Source: Candidatus Bathyarchaeota archaeon
Lineage (GTDB): Archaea; Thermoproteota; Bathyarchaeia; Bathyarchaeales; UBA233
Assembly: GCA_029907045.1 (NCBI GenBank)
Contig: JARYMR010000028.1
Span: 1 to 14,482, forward strand
DNA: 14,482 nucleotides
Reading direction: 5' to 3'
Below are positions 6,480-14,189 of this stretch, one piece after another. Position 1 is the stretch's first letter. Every line of letters begins with the position of its first letter. A program made the position numbers and the translations under genes. Below the pieces are notes generated by a model, which ran no database searches, had not been told where the DNA came from, and saw nothing but the letters and a program-made list of their open reading frames with translations.

Positions 6480-8242
6480 CTTTCAGCAATTTTCTTTAAT
6501 TGTTTCTGGTACATTTCAACAATTTCGTTTATGGTTGTTGCGTCTTCCGCTGCCTTATCAAGCCTATAATTCCCAGTAAACCTTGGAAACCGTATTGCTA
6601 AACCGCTTCCTTGGCGTATGGCGTTCATGGCGCACGTATGAATTGGGCTTAGAGTTATCTCTGCCCCCAAAACTTCAATCACCACAACAGGCTCAAACCA
6701 AACATCCGCCTCAATCATAGAATTTACCCTTGGATGTTTATGGGATATAACATGCTTCTTCATCATTTCAGGAAGTTTCGCCAAATCCTCATCCGTAAAG
6801 CCTGTTCCACATTTGGTTACTGTTTCGAAGGTGTCGCTTTCTGGATTATAAGCGGCTAAAAGTAGGGCGCCGTATGTTCCAGCCCGTTTTCCTCTGCCAT
6901 GAAAAGCGCCTACAATCACCAAGTCTACGGTGTCTGTCATCTCGCTCTTATAGTCACGTTTGTATTTTATCCAAAGCCAACCCCTTGCGCCTGCTTGATA
7001 AACGGAATCTTCAGCCATAGATTTGCAAACTAAGCCTTCGCAGCCATTCTCTATAGCCTCTAAAAAGAATTTTTCCAGCTCCTTCGGGTTGTCTGTAATT
7101 ATGTATTTAGCTGTTTTCACCCTCTCGCTTTCTTCAATAGCCTCTACAAGCGCCTCTCGCCTAATCGGATACGGCTCCAAAGTTAGGTCTTTGCCGTCTA
7201 CATATAAAGCGTCAAACATGAAAAGCGACACTGGATATTCTTTCATGGCTTCTTCTATTCCATATTTGCGTCTGCGATGCATAAGCTCCTGAAAAGGACG
7301 CATCTCGCCAGTGTCGACGTCTATGGCGACGCATTCAGCCTCTAAAATGGCTTCTTTAGGCCTAACATATTTTTTAACAAGTTCTATGGCGTCTGGGTAT
7401 TGGCTTGAAATGTCTTCCAAACGCCTCGAAAATAGGGTTACCTCGTCATTTTTCTTATGGATTTGAACTCTTTCGCCATCATACTTGTATTCGGCTATGC
7501 ATTTTCCTCCAAGCTTTTCCAAAATTTCCTCCGGAGAAGAAAGCCTTTCAGCCAACATGGGTCTTATGGGTTCGCCGACCAAAACCTCAAACTTTTTTAC
7601 ACCCCTCAAACCTTTTTCAGCCACTGCCTTTGCAACCCTTCCCAAGTCTGAAGAGATGTTGTAGGCTCTTTCTATGAGTTCGCGAGCTTCTTTTCCGCCT
7701 CCATAGGCTATGGCTAAAGCATCCAAAACTGTCATGTCGGCAATGCCAAGGCGCAAATTGCCAGTAACAGTTCGCATTATATATTTTGCTTCTTTTGGGG
7801 TTGCATCAGCCAAAAGCCCAGCTAAGAGGGCGGTTTTTAGGTCAACGGCGCCTGAGCCTGAAGCCTTCGCCATCTTGTCCAGTGTTTCATAAACCTTTTG
7901 AACCGTTAGGGGTTGTTGAAAGAATGTTACCTGTTTCTTTTTCGCCATGAATTTTTGGGCTGTTTCACCTAAATCGCCAGTCTTCTTCAAGTCTTCTTCA
8001 ATTTCTGATTCCTTGATTCCAGAGGCTTTAGCCAAGGCTTTTATTGCAAGCCTTTCAGCCACGCCTATTTCAAGTTTGACGAAATCTGGATAAATTTTGC
8101 CTTGCGTCAAATAGACAACTTTGTCGATGATTTCTTTAGGCGTATTTTTTAGAAGGCCTACTAGGAGGTCTGTCATTTCAAGCCTTTTTGTTGTGGCTTC
8201 AATCTTTTCATAAGCCTCGGCGATTTCCGCGTACTTCAACAA
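6476..8242 (-). CDS. lig: ATP-dependent DNA ligase (archaeal LigB type)
   Basis: Seals nicks in duplex DNA during replication and repair through a ligase-AMP intermediate. The length (588 residues) is normal for the archaeal replicative enzyme. Residues 1-215 form the helical DNA-binding domain (GNLRLGIAD and related conserved stretches). The adenylation domain has the active-site lysine Lys253 in EYKYDGER, motif III in SLFMFDALYVDG (339-350), motif IV in EGLVCKS (402-408) and motif V in WLWIKYKRDY (422-431). The OB domain follows, ending in RFPRFTGNYRLDKA. Every key residue appears intact. The start region is TTG-TTG; GAGGT at 8246-8250 is 3 nt from the first and 6 nt from the second TTG (8239), so the second is slightly favoured. 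It is a single-gene unit with a nitroreductase upstream on the same strand. Confidence 0.97.
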   Translation of the reverse strand: MLKYAEIAEAYEKIEATTKRLEMTDLLVGLLKNTPKEIIDKVVYLTQGKIYPDFVKLEIGVAERLAIKALAKASGIKESEIEEDLKKTGDLGETAQKFMAKKKQVTFFQQPLTVQKVYETLDKMAKASGSGAVDLKTALLAGLLADATPKEAKYIMRTVTGNLRLGIADMTVLDALAIAYGGGKEARELIERAYNISSDLGRVAKAVAEKGLRGVKKFEVLVGEPIRPMLAERLSSPEEILEKLGGKCIAEYKYDGERVQIHKKNDEVTLFSRRLEDISSQYPDAIELVKKYVRPKEAILEAECVAIDVDTGEMRPFQELMHRRRKYGIEEAMKEYPVSLFMFDALYVDGKDLTLEPYPIRREALVEAIEESERVKTAKYIITDNPKELEKFFLEAIENGCEGLVCKSMAEDSVYQAGARGWLWIKYKRDYKSEMTDTVDLVIVGAFHGRGKRAGTYGALLLAAYNPESDTFETVTKCGTGFTDEDLAKLPEMMKKHVISHKHPRVNSMIEADVWFEPVVVIEVLGAEITLSPIHTCAMNAIRQGSGLAIRFPRFTGNYRLDKAAEDATTINEIVEMYQKQLKKIAES

Positions 8243-8300
8243 ATAACCTCATTTTAATTTAATTAAGAAGATGCTTAAAAAATTGTAGCTTCCACTTCTC

Positions 8301-8822
8301 CTAGTAAATTTCATAGTGAACTATTTGATTTATTGGTCTTCTACTGCGTGGTTGGGGTGATTCAGCAGGATAGCCCACTGGAATTATGGCAACTGGTCTT
8401 ATTCCCTGTGGAATTTTTAGAATTTGCCTCGCTTCCTCTTCTCTGAAGGCGCCCACCCAACAAGTTCCAAGACCGAGGGAATAAGCCGTTAAGTGAATGT
8501 TTTGTATGGCTGCAGCCGTGTCTTGTATGCAATATAGAGTTTTTCCACGTATTCCATATCCTTGGGAAGAACGATTTTCATTTGCACAAACCACAATCAC
8601 CACGGGCGCTTCCTCAATGAAAGTTTGATTTAAAGCTGCTTCCGCTAGCTGTTTCTTAATTTCTTGTTTACGCACAATTATGAACTCCCATGGCTGAATG
8701 TTCCCAGCAGAAGGAGCCCAACGAGCCGCCTCAATCAGCCTTTCCACCATTTCAGCTGGAACATCTTGAATTTTGAAGGCTCTTATGCTTCTTCTTCCCT
8801 TAATAGCGTCTAAAACATCCAT
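8301..8822 (-). CDS. FMN-dependent nitroreductase family protein
   Basis: Predicted flavoprotein oxidoreductase of the NfnB/NADH-oxidase-like fold, which binds FMN as a dimer and reduces nitro, quinone or related compounds with NAD(P)H; the natural substrate is unknown. Signatures are the phosphate-binding RRSIRAF near the N-terminus, AARWAPSAGNIQPWEF, the Gly-rich GLGTCWVGAF region and VAIIPVGYPAE. The chosen ATG at 8822 gives MDVLDAIKGRRSIR, the usual family start, and has GAGGCG six bases upstream. An in-frame ATG at 8846 would add eight residues (MDKAEAKF); it lacks a ribosome binding site but could serve a leaderless transcript from a TATA-like stretch near 8866-8880. The reading frame is intact. 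It lies 58 nt upstream of the ligase on the same strand, with no obvious functional link. Confidence 0.92.
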   Translation of the reverse strand: MDVLDAIKGRRSIRAFKIQDVPAEMVERLIEAARWAPSAGNIQPWEFIIVRKQEIKKQLAEAALNQTFIEEAPVVIVVCANENRSSQGYGIRGKTLYCIQDTAAAIQNIHLTAYSLGLGTCWVGAFREEEARQILKIPQGIRPVAIIPVGYPAESPQPRSRRPINQIVHYEIY

Positions 8823-8865
8823 AAACTTCGCCTCAGCTTTATCCATAATTTAAGAGTGCAAAAGC

Positions 8866-8880
8866 CTTAAGTTTTATCAT
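8866..8880. promoter_or_regulatory. AT-rich box in the divergent gap
   Basis: Read on the minus strand it holds TATGATAAAACTTA, about 26 nt from the alternative nitroreductase ATG at 8846. Read on the plus strand it contains TTTTATCAT, which would start transcription near 8897-8901, at the edge of the candidate C/D RNA. Either use is only positional. Confidence 0.3.
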
Positions 8881-8895
8881 ACCTTATTTTGTTTT

Positions 8896-8958
8896 GGATG
8901 ATGAAGTGGAGAGTCAATAGAGCTTAAGCTGTGATATGACTCGACGGGCGAACTGACA
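8896..8958 (+). ncRNA. Candidate box C/D guide RNA
   Basis: A perfect C box (ATGATGA, 8898-8904) is followed 48 nt later by a D box (CTGA, 8953-8956), with a degenerate C'-like GATATGA at 8933-8939 and a D'-like CTGT at 8929-8932. The 13 nt between C' and D contain CGACGGGCG (8942-8950), complementary to CGCCCGUCG around position 1400-1408 (E. coli numbering) of 16S rRNA, a near-universal sequence. Counting five bases upstream of the D box points to C1402. Weak points are the two unpaired bases next to the D box, a poor closing stem outside C and D, a non-canonical D'/C' spacing, and the ease of finding ATGATGA by chance in AT-rich DNA. Confidence 0.3.
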
Positions 8959-9050
8959 CCTTCTTTTAAGGAAAATTTATCAGTTGAGAATGCAAATCAG
9001 AAAGGATACAGCGTTTGGAAAAATGATGAGCGAAAATTGGGCGGAGAACC

Positions 9051-10718
9051 TTGCCTAAAAAATTTACAGAAACCTTAGATAAAATTTCATCAAAAAAAAT
9101 TGTCAAATATGGAGTTTACCTAACAGCAACAATAGTATTTTTTGCTTTAATTCTGTTGCCTCCCATTTTAGGCATAATAATCAAGTGGAGTGCTATGGGA
9201 GCGGTTTTAGGCGATGGGGAGCTTGTAACCCGCATTTCGAATGCTGTGAAAAACTCCTTCATGATAGCAGTTCTGGTCTCTGTTTTAGATGTTGCGGCGG
9301 GGATTCCCATGGCTTGGTTTATAACTCGTGGAAAATCTCGATGGATAAATGTTCTGGACACGCTTGCGGATGTCCCCTTTATAGTGCCAACGGCTGTGCT
9401 TGGTTATTCACTTCTCCTTTTTTGGTATAAGCCTGAAGGAATTTCAGCGCTTTTTGGCAGTTCCATTGTTTCGCCTGGATGGCTTCTTGTCGCTCTTCTA
9501 CATTTCACTTTTTCTTATCCCATTGTTGTAAGGGTTATTGTGGGCGCCTTACTGGATTATAAGATTGAATATGAACAAGCGTCAAGAACTTTGGGTGCAC
9601 CACCGCTTACAACTGCTAGAACGGTTACCCTTGGAATTATAAAGCCCTCGTTAATTGCAGCATTCATACTTGCATTTGCAAGATCAATTTCTGAGACTGG
9701 AGCGACTATGATGGTCGCTGGAATCTTTGAAAATGGACCTGTTTTCATCCAGAATATGAAAGACGCGTTTTCAGCTCAACCGCCTCAGGTTAGTCAAGCA
9801 GTCTACGAGGGTTCGACTATTTTGGCAAGCCTTATCCTCATAATTGTTTCGTGTTTAATTTTTGCAGCAGTACGCATTCTCGGAAATAGGCTAAAGTTGC
9901 CAATAAAGGGAGCTTGGCCAACATTGGAGAGAAAAATGAGCTATTCCTCGGCGACGCTTCTTCGGAATGGCACTACGCTTTTAGTCTTCCTTATCCTTGT
10001 GCTTATTCCCTCGCTCTTTGTAGCGCTTCCAGCCTTTGAAGCCCTTTCAACAAATGTGCTGTCAAAAGCAATAGCTGGCGCGGCGCCTTGGACAGAGTAT
10101 TGGCAAAGTCTCGTCCTCTCATATTCTCTTGGAGCAGTTGTAACCCTTTTGAACATTCTTATAGGCTTGCCTATGGCGATAATTGTTGCAAGAAAGAGAC
10201 TTGGAAACTTTTCATTGGTGTTAAACGTGATTGTGGACATCCCAATAATAGTTCCGTCAGTGGCGTTAGGCGTTTCTCTTAGATTTTTTTGGAAGGAAAC
10301 TTTAGCCTTTATACCAGACATTTGGCTTCTTATTTTTGCGCATTTAGCAATTACGTATCCATATTTCGTGAGGTCTATGTCTGCGGCTATTGAAAGGATA
10401 GGCATGGAATTGGAAGAGGCTTCTAGAACTTTGGGGGCTAAGCCATTAGGCGTCTTCAGAACTATAATATTTCCGCTAACTAAATACTCAATGTTTTCTG
10501 GCGCAATAATGGTTTTTACAAGAAGCGTAAGCGAGACGGGTGCCACACTGGCGGTTACCCAACTTAAAACGGCTCCTGTGGTTCTCGTGGACTGGGTTAA
10601 AGGGAAAGTTGCTGCTACATCTTTGGAAATAGGTTTAGGCTGCGGTTTCTTAATATTAATATCTTTCATAATCTTATTGGCATTAAGACTAGTCGTTAGA
10701 GGCAAGGGAAGGTACTAA
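9051..10718 (+). CDS. ABC importer, fused double permease subunit
   Basis: Forms the membrane channel of a binding-protein-dependent importer. The 555 residues are two homologous permease units (about 20-280 and 300-550). Matching landmarks are DVPFIVPTAVLGYSLLLFW (107-125) with DIPIIVPSVALGVSLRFFW (396-414), the ATPase-coupling EAA loops EQASRTLGA (175-183) and EEASRTLGA (455-463), and RSISETGAT (211-219) with RSVSETGAT (491-499). Fused permeases are typical of the Fe(III)/thiamine/phosphonate branch, while molybdate and tungstate systems normally use one short permease. The substrate is therefore unassigned. The TTG start has GGAG at 9043-9046; an in-frame TGA at 9024 excludes a longer protein. 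The ATPase follows after 1 nt. No substrate-binding protein is present. Confidence 0.93.
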   Translation: MPKKFTETLDKISSKKIVKYGVYLTATIVFFALILLPPILGIIIKWSAMGAVLGDGELVTRISNAVKNSFMIAVLVSVLDVAAGIPMAWFITRGKSRWINVLDTLADVPFIVPTAVLGYSLLLFWYKPEGISALFGSSIVSPGWLLVALLHFTFSYPIVVRVIVGALLDYKIEYEQASRTLGAPPLTTARTVTLGIIKPSLIAAFILAFARSISETGATMMVAGIFENGPVFIQNMKDAFSAQPPQVSQAVYEGSTILASLILIIVSCLIFAAVRILGNRLKLPIKGAWPTLERKMSYSSATLLRNGTTLLVFLILVLIPSLFVALPAFEALSTNVLSKAIAGAAPWTEYWQSLVLSYSLGAVVTLLNILIGLPMAIIVARKRLGNFSLVLNVIVDIPIIVPSVALGVSLRFFWKETLAFIPDIWLLIFAHLAITYPYFVRSMSAAIERIGMELEEASRTLGAKPLGVFRTIIFPLTKYSMFSGAIMVFTRSVSETGATLAVTQLKTAPVVLVDWVKGKVAATSLEIGLGCGFLILISFIILLALRLVVRGKGRY

Positions 10719-10719
10719 C

Positions 10720-11826
10720 ATGCCAGAAGTGCGCTTGGTCAACGTCACAAAAAGGTTTGGCAAAATCGTGGCTGTTGACAACGTCAGCCTTCATATTTAC
10801 GATAAGGAATATTTCTCACTTTTAGGTCCAAGCGGTTGTGGAAAAACAACCTTGTTAAGGCTTATTGCTGGGTTAATCCAACCTGACGAAGGCGAAATTT
10901 ACATTGGAGATAGGCTTGTGAATGATGTGCCACCAGAAGATAGGGATATAGGCTTTGTCTTTCAAACCTTCGCCCTTTTTCCGCACATGACTGCTTGGGA
11001 CAATGTAATCTATGGTCCGCGGGTGAAGGGATTTGATGTAAAAAAGGCTGAAACGATAGGACATGAAGTGTTGGAAATGGTTAGATTACACGAGCGTTTA
11101 GACGCCTTTCCAAATGAGTTAAGCGGTGGAATGATGCAACGAATAGCCGTGGCAAGGACTCTAGCAGCGGGAGCGAAATTGCTGTTACTAGATGAGCCTT
11201 TAGGGCAGTTGGACGCTAAAGTGAGGAATGAGCTGCGTTATGAAATAAGAAAGATGGCGAAAGATTTGGAGCTAACAGCTATACACGTCACGCATGACCA
11301 GTCTGAGGCTATGGCAATTTCGGATAGAATAGCAGTTATGAAGAAGGGAAAGATTTTGCAGGTTGGAACTCCCGGGGAGCTTTACATAAACCCCCAAAGC
11401 ATATTTGTGGCTCACTTTATTGGAGAATCCAACTTTCTTGAGGGATACGTTTCAAAAATAAGTGGTAAAACAACAATCGTTGAGCTTCGTGGCGGGATAA
11501 AAGTTCAGGCAGTTAATAATAAGGACATAAAAGAGGGTGAAAAAGCACTTTTAGCCATCAGACCAGAAATCTTCATGATTGAGAAAGGGAAAAAAGACAA
11601 GAAAAACGCCATATTGGGCAAAATAGAGAGGGTAACTTTTGAAGGAACAACCGTAAGATATGAGGTTAGACTTAAAAATCAAGATTTAGTTGTAATTGTT
11701 AAACCTTCATTAACAGAAGAATGGTTTAACATGGGTGAAGAAGTAACCATCTGCTTCCCGGCAGAAAAAGCCCATTTATTCAAGTATCCAGATGTGGGAT
11801 TGAAGGAGGAGATAGCTGTTGAGTGA
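10720..11826 (+). CDS. ABC importer ATPase with TOBE domain
   Basis: Cytoplasmic ATP-hydrolysing subunit that drives the fused permease encoded just before it. Motifs in order are Walker A GPSGCGKTT (36-44), the Q-loop at Gln82 (FQTFALFPHM), signature LSGGMMQ (134-140), Walker B LLLLDEP (154-160, Glu159), D-loop LGQLDAK and the switch His192 (VTHDQ). The C-terminal part (about 230-360) is a TOBE-type regulatory or ligand-binding domain (AIRPEIFMIEK). This layout is that of the PotA/FbpC/CysA group, whose members import spermidine, ferric iron, sulfate, thiamine or phosphonates, so the substrate cannot be read from the ATPase. The ATG has a strong AAGGGAAGG seven bases upstream. Its end overlaps the DUF47 gene by 8 nt, indicating coupled translation. 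Confidence 0.95.
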   Translation: MPEVRLVNVTKRFGKIVAVDNVSLHIYDKEYFSLLGPSGCGKTTLLRLIAGLIQPDEGEIYIGDRLVNDVPPEDRDIGFVFQTFALFPHMTAWDNVIYGPRVKGFDVKKAETIGHEVLEMVRLHERLDAFPNELSGGMMQRIAVARTLAAGAKLLLLDEPLGQLDAKVRNELRYEIRKMAKDLELTAIHVTHDQSEAMAISDRIAVMKKGKILQVGTPGELYINPQSIFVAHFIGESNFLEGYVSKISGKTTIVELRGGIKVQAVNNKDIKEGEKALLAIRPEIFMIEKGKKDKKNAILGKIERVTFEGTTVRYEVRLKNQDLVVIVKPSLTEEWFNMGEEVTICFPAEKAHLFKYPDVGLKEEIAVE

Positions 11827-12478
11827 ACTAATAAAATGGTTTGAAAAGAGAAGAGAAACAAAAGCCTTAGCAACCGTGCAACAACATTTGGCTCTAACAA
11901 CTGGAATAGTGGAGGATTTGGAAAAGGCAATAATGGCTGCCATAAAAAATGATGAGAAGGAACTGCAAAAATGCATAGAAAGGGTGACAAACAGCGAAAG
12001 AGAAGCAGACAAACTTAGAAGGAAAGTTATGGATGAAATTTCAAAGGGAGAACTCCCACCAGACGACAGAGTAGACTTAATGGACCTAATAAAAAGGGTA
12101 GACATAGTAGCCGACTGGAGCAGAGAATCCACCCGTGTACTCGGCGCAATTCCCATGGCGCAAGTGCCAAACCCCATAAAAAATGAATTTATAAAAATGG
12201 TTAAAGGAGCCAAAGAATGCACCATCTCCCTCCAAAAATGCGTGAACAAAATGATGACAAAACCCAAGGAAGCCCTCCAAGCCGCTGACGACGTGGAAAG
12301 AGAAGAGGAAAAAGTCGACGACATCCATGAAAAAGCCAGAGCACTTCTAGGAAAGGAAGAAATACCTAAGGCTGGAATAGCAGTTTTAATAAGCCAATTG
12401 TTTGAGGCCATAGAGATGATTGCAGACGCATGCGAAGATGCATGCGACCAGGTTAGAATAATAATGGTTAGAAAATGA
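11819..12478 (+). CDS. DUF47 / PhoU-like regulatory protein
   Basis: An all-helical 219-residue protein of the DUF47 (TIGR00153-like) family, related to PhoU, which binds metal clusters through acidic repeats and usually controls phosphate transport. Conserved blocks visible are the N-terminal WFEKRRETKALATVQQHL, CIERVTNSEREADKLRRKV, the acidic DDRVDLMDLIKRVDIVADW, and the second-repeat counterpart DDVEREEEKVDDIHEKAR with FEAIEMIADACEDACDQV. DUF47 genes usually sit beside PiT-type phosphate permeases; here the partner is an ABC importer, which suggests regulation of that transporter and a phosphate, phosphonate or other oxyanion-related substrate. The TTG start (8 nt inside the ATPase gene) has AGGAGGA at 11804-11810 with 8-nt spacing. 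Length is normal. Confidence 0.9.
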   Translation: MSELIKWFEKRRETKALATVQQHLALTTGIVEDLEKAIMAAIKNDEKELQKCIERVTNSEREADKLRRKVMDEISKGELPPDDRVDLMDLIKRVDIVADWSRESTRVLGAIPMAQVPNPIKNEFIKMVKGAKECTISLQKCVNKMMTKPKEALQAADDVEREEEKVDDIHEKARALLGKEEIPKAGIAVLISQLFEAIEMIADACEDACDQVRIIMVRK

Positions 12479-12489
12479 GGTGAGTGCAT

Positions 12490-12765
12490 ATGATGGAGAT
12501 AAAAATTAACATATCCGAACTTAAAAGTGAAGGAGAAGATGTAGTAAAAGAATTGGCGGAGTTCATAACAGAAAAAACGAACGCCGAAGTGGACGCAACT
12601 ACAGATTTCATAACTGTAAAAGGAGAAGGGGGAAAAGTTTCCAAGAAATATTTGCGAGTACTTCTGAAGAAGTTTTTACATCAAATAGAACTGAAAGAGT
12701 ATTTCAGAGTTATAAGCCATGAAGACTCTTTGATGGTTAAAGAGAAGAAAATTGAAGAAGAATAG
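12490..12765 (+). CDS. rpl22e: eL22-like ribosomal protein homologue
   Basis: A 91-residue protein that aligns with the core of eukaryotic large-subunit protein eL22. The clearest block is SKKYLRVLLKKFLHQIELKEYFRVIS (human eL22: [26 protein letters not shown]), followed by an E/K-rich acidic tail as in eukaryotes. Upstream, the pattern helix (KELAEFITEKTN), strand (FITVKGEGGKV) fits the eL22 alpha/beta fold. Expected role: RNA binding on the large ribosomal subunit; an extra-ribosomal role is possible. The ATG at 12490 is preferred over the GTG at 12484 because GAGGTGA (12477-12483) lies six bases upstream; another ATG follows at 12493. The gene starts 11 nt after the DUF47 stop, so it is probably cotranscribed with the transporter, and ends 5 nt from the converging next gene. 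Confidence 0.75.
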   Translation: MMEIKINISELKSEGEDVVKELAEFITEKTNAEVDATTDFITVKGEGGKVSKKYLRVLLKKFLHQIELKEYFRVISHEDSLMVKEKKIEEE

Positions 12766-12770
12766 GCACG

Positions 12771-13169
12771 CTATTTCTTCTTAAGCGCCTCACGCTTCTT
12801 TTTGGCTAAATCCTCTTGAATTTTAAGCGTATAATGTCTCGCCACATAAACATTTTTGTAAGCTTCCAAAAGCTTTCCATTTGCCGTAAACTTTTCAGCT
12901 TCGTTTAGCAGAGTTTGCACTTCGCCTAGGTTGGGCATGACGTCAATTTTTTTAGGATTTGCTTTCCAATGGGCTCTGTTATTTTCGTTTTGAAGCGTTA
13001 TAGAAAATAGAAATAGCGCATATTCTAGTTCTGCTGCAAAATGCCAGATGCTGTCAGCAAACAAGTTGTCATTTTTATTGTTTAACGCTGTCATGGATTT
13101 TTCTAAGTATTCATTGGCATTCTTCAAAGCCTTCAATATTTTATCATTAACAGCCATTTTCTCAACCAT
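12771..13169 (-). CDS. Small helical protein, unknown function
   Basis: The 132-residue product is almost entirely predicted helix: about 7-27 (ILKALKNANEYLEKSMTAL), 33-62 (NLFADSIWHFAAELEYALFLFSITLQ), 80-97 and 100-127, ending in a lysine-rich tail. There is no signal or membrane helix; the middle helix is amphipathic and aromatic-rich. The helix-bundle layout resembles HEPN-domain proteins, but their RxxxxH catalytic motif is absent, so this is only a loose likeness. I recognise no family. Starts at 13169 or at the in-frame ATG at 13157 (MAVNDK) are both possible; neither has a strong ribosome binding site. It lies 47 nt after the EamA exporter on the same strand, so the two may be cotranscribed. 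Confidence 0.65.
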   Translation of the reverse strand: MVEKMAVNDKILKALKNANEYLEKSMTALNNKNDNLFADSIWHFAAELEYALFLFSITLQNENNRAHWKANPKKIDVMPNLGEVQTLLNEAEKFTANGKLLEAYKNVYVARHYTLKIQEDLAKKKREALKKK

Positions 13170-13216
13170 TTCGGCACTTAATACTCACGCTTTCTTTTTT
13201 ATTTGTTTCGTTAAAC

Positions 13217-14119
13217 TTAGCTCTCCTTCTTTGCAACAAAAAGAATACCTAAAAGAATTAGCGCAGCTCCAAAAACAAAAATGGGCGCTGGTTTTTCTTG
13301 AAACAAAAATAATCCCAAAAGGGTTGCGCCAACAGGTTCAAACAAAGCCATGGTTGCAGTTTCAAAAGATTTCAGATTTGATAAAGAAGAAAAAGCTAGA
13401 GTGCGAGCTGCTGCTGTAGGCAACACACCCAATCCGACCAATGGAAGAAAACTTTCCATAGTGGTTGGCAATACTAATGTTTTGTTTGCAACAGCTAATC
13501 CCAAGACGCCAACAATTATCGCTGTTAGAAAATAAATAGGTAACATAATGGAAATTATGTCCATCCGACCCCTAATCTTCCTCCCATAAGTGAGAAAAGA
13601 AGCCTCAAGCAAAGCGGCCAATGTGGCTTCTAAATCCCCCTTTAATTTAGGAGAGAAACCGTCCAATGAAGCATCACTAATTCGAGTTTCAGCGTAAGCA
13701 ATGACACACACGCCAATAAACGATAATGTTAAGCCTAAAACAGCGAGGCTTGAAGGTTTAGCTTTATAGAAGAAACTTGAGAAAATCATTGAAAAAATTG
13801 GAGCTGTATTAACGAGAACTGTTGCGTTTAAAACTGTCGTGTCCTTTACAGCAGATATGAAAAAGATAAAGTGTAAGCTGAGGAAAAAGCTGAGAAGGAA
13901 AAGATTTCCAAAATTCTTTTTAATGAGGTTAAAGCTGAAAACCCTTCTAAGCACAAAGACCAATATAGCCAGCACAACACAAGCAATGATTAAACGCCAG
14001 AAGGCTATAGAAAAAGTATCCAAACCTTGAAGAAATCTAATAAAGATGGCTGACGTTCCAAAAAGGATGCCGGCAGTTACACCTTCTATAATGGCTATTT
14101 TTCTTGTTTTATCATGCAT
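13217..14119 (-). CDS. EamA-family drug/metabolite transporter
   Basis: Integral membrane exporter of the DMT superfamily with ten predicted helices arranged as two EamA repeats, the first beginning at GVTAGILFGTSAIFIRF and the second at LEATLAALLEASFLTYG. The second repeat carries the typical FEPVGATLLGLFLFQE block near the C-terminus. Family members export amino acids, nucleotides or other metabolites, and the cargo cannot be predicted. The ATG at 14119 (MHDKTRKIAIIEG, 301 residues, normal for the family) has GGAGAAGAG upstream and is preferred; a GTG at 14143 would add eight residues (MIWRRAYT). It is divergent from the NIF3-like gene and shares a 70-nt gap with it; the small helical protein lies downstream. 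Confidence 0.92.
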   Translation of the reverse strand: MHDKTRKIAIIEGVTAGILFGTSAIFIRFLQGLDTFSIAFWRLIIACVVLAILVFVLRRVFSFNLIKKNFGNLFLLSFFLSLHFIFFISAVKDTTVLNATVLVNTAPIFSMIFSSFFYKAKPSSLAVLGLTLSFIGVCVIAYAETRISDASLDGFSPKLKGDLEATLAALLEASFLTYGRKIRGRMDIISIMLPIYFLTAIIVGVLGLAVANKTLVLPTTMESFLPLVGLGVLPTAAARTLAFSSLSNLKSFETATMALFEPVGATLLGLFLFQEKPAPIFVFGAALILLGILFVAKKES

Positions 14120-14142
14120 AGTGTATGCTCTTCTCCAAATCA

Positions 14143-14154
14143 CATTTATACATT
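14143..14154. promoter_or_regulatory. Shared divergent TATA element
   Basis: The sequence CATTTATACATT reads as GTATAAATG on the minus strand, so one AT-rich box could serve both directions. Rightward it would start transcription near 14173, just ahead of the NIF3-like ribosome binding site (AAAGGTG, 14176-14182). Leftward it would start near 14124, leaving a nearly leaderless exporter transcript. Confidence 0.4.
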
Positions 14155-14189
14155 TTCACTTCTAAGAAGGAATTAAAAGGTGAAAACGA

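Noticed and set aside
9023..9029. Second ATGATGA resembling a C box
   Set aside because: No CTGA D box follows at a suitable distance and it lies in the leader of the permease gene; it looks like chance.
9941..10705. 254-residue open frame on the minus strand
   Set aside because: It is antisense to the second half of the ABC permease, whose motifs are unmistakable; the minus product has no recognisable domain.
9051..11826. Naming the transporter wtpBC or modBC (tungstate/molybdate)
   Set aside because: Those systems have a short single permease, while this one is a fused double permease with a PotA/FbpC-type ATPase. The substrate cannot be assigned from sequence alone.
11776..12489. 237-residue open frame on the minus strand
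   Set aside because: Antisense to the DUF47 gene, which has clear family motifs and a strong ribosome binding site. The Ser/Leu-rich product is typical of a shadow frame.
6150..13169. Pairing the MNT protein with the helical 132-residue protein as a toxin-antitoxin module
   Set aside because: They are more than 6 kb apart on opposite strands, and the helical protein lacks the HEPN RxxxxH motif.
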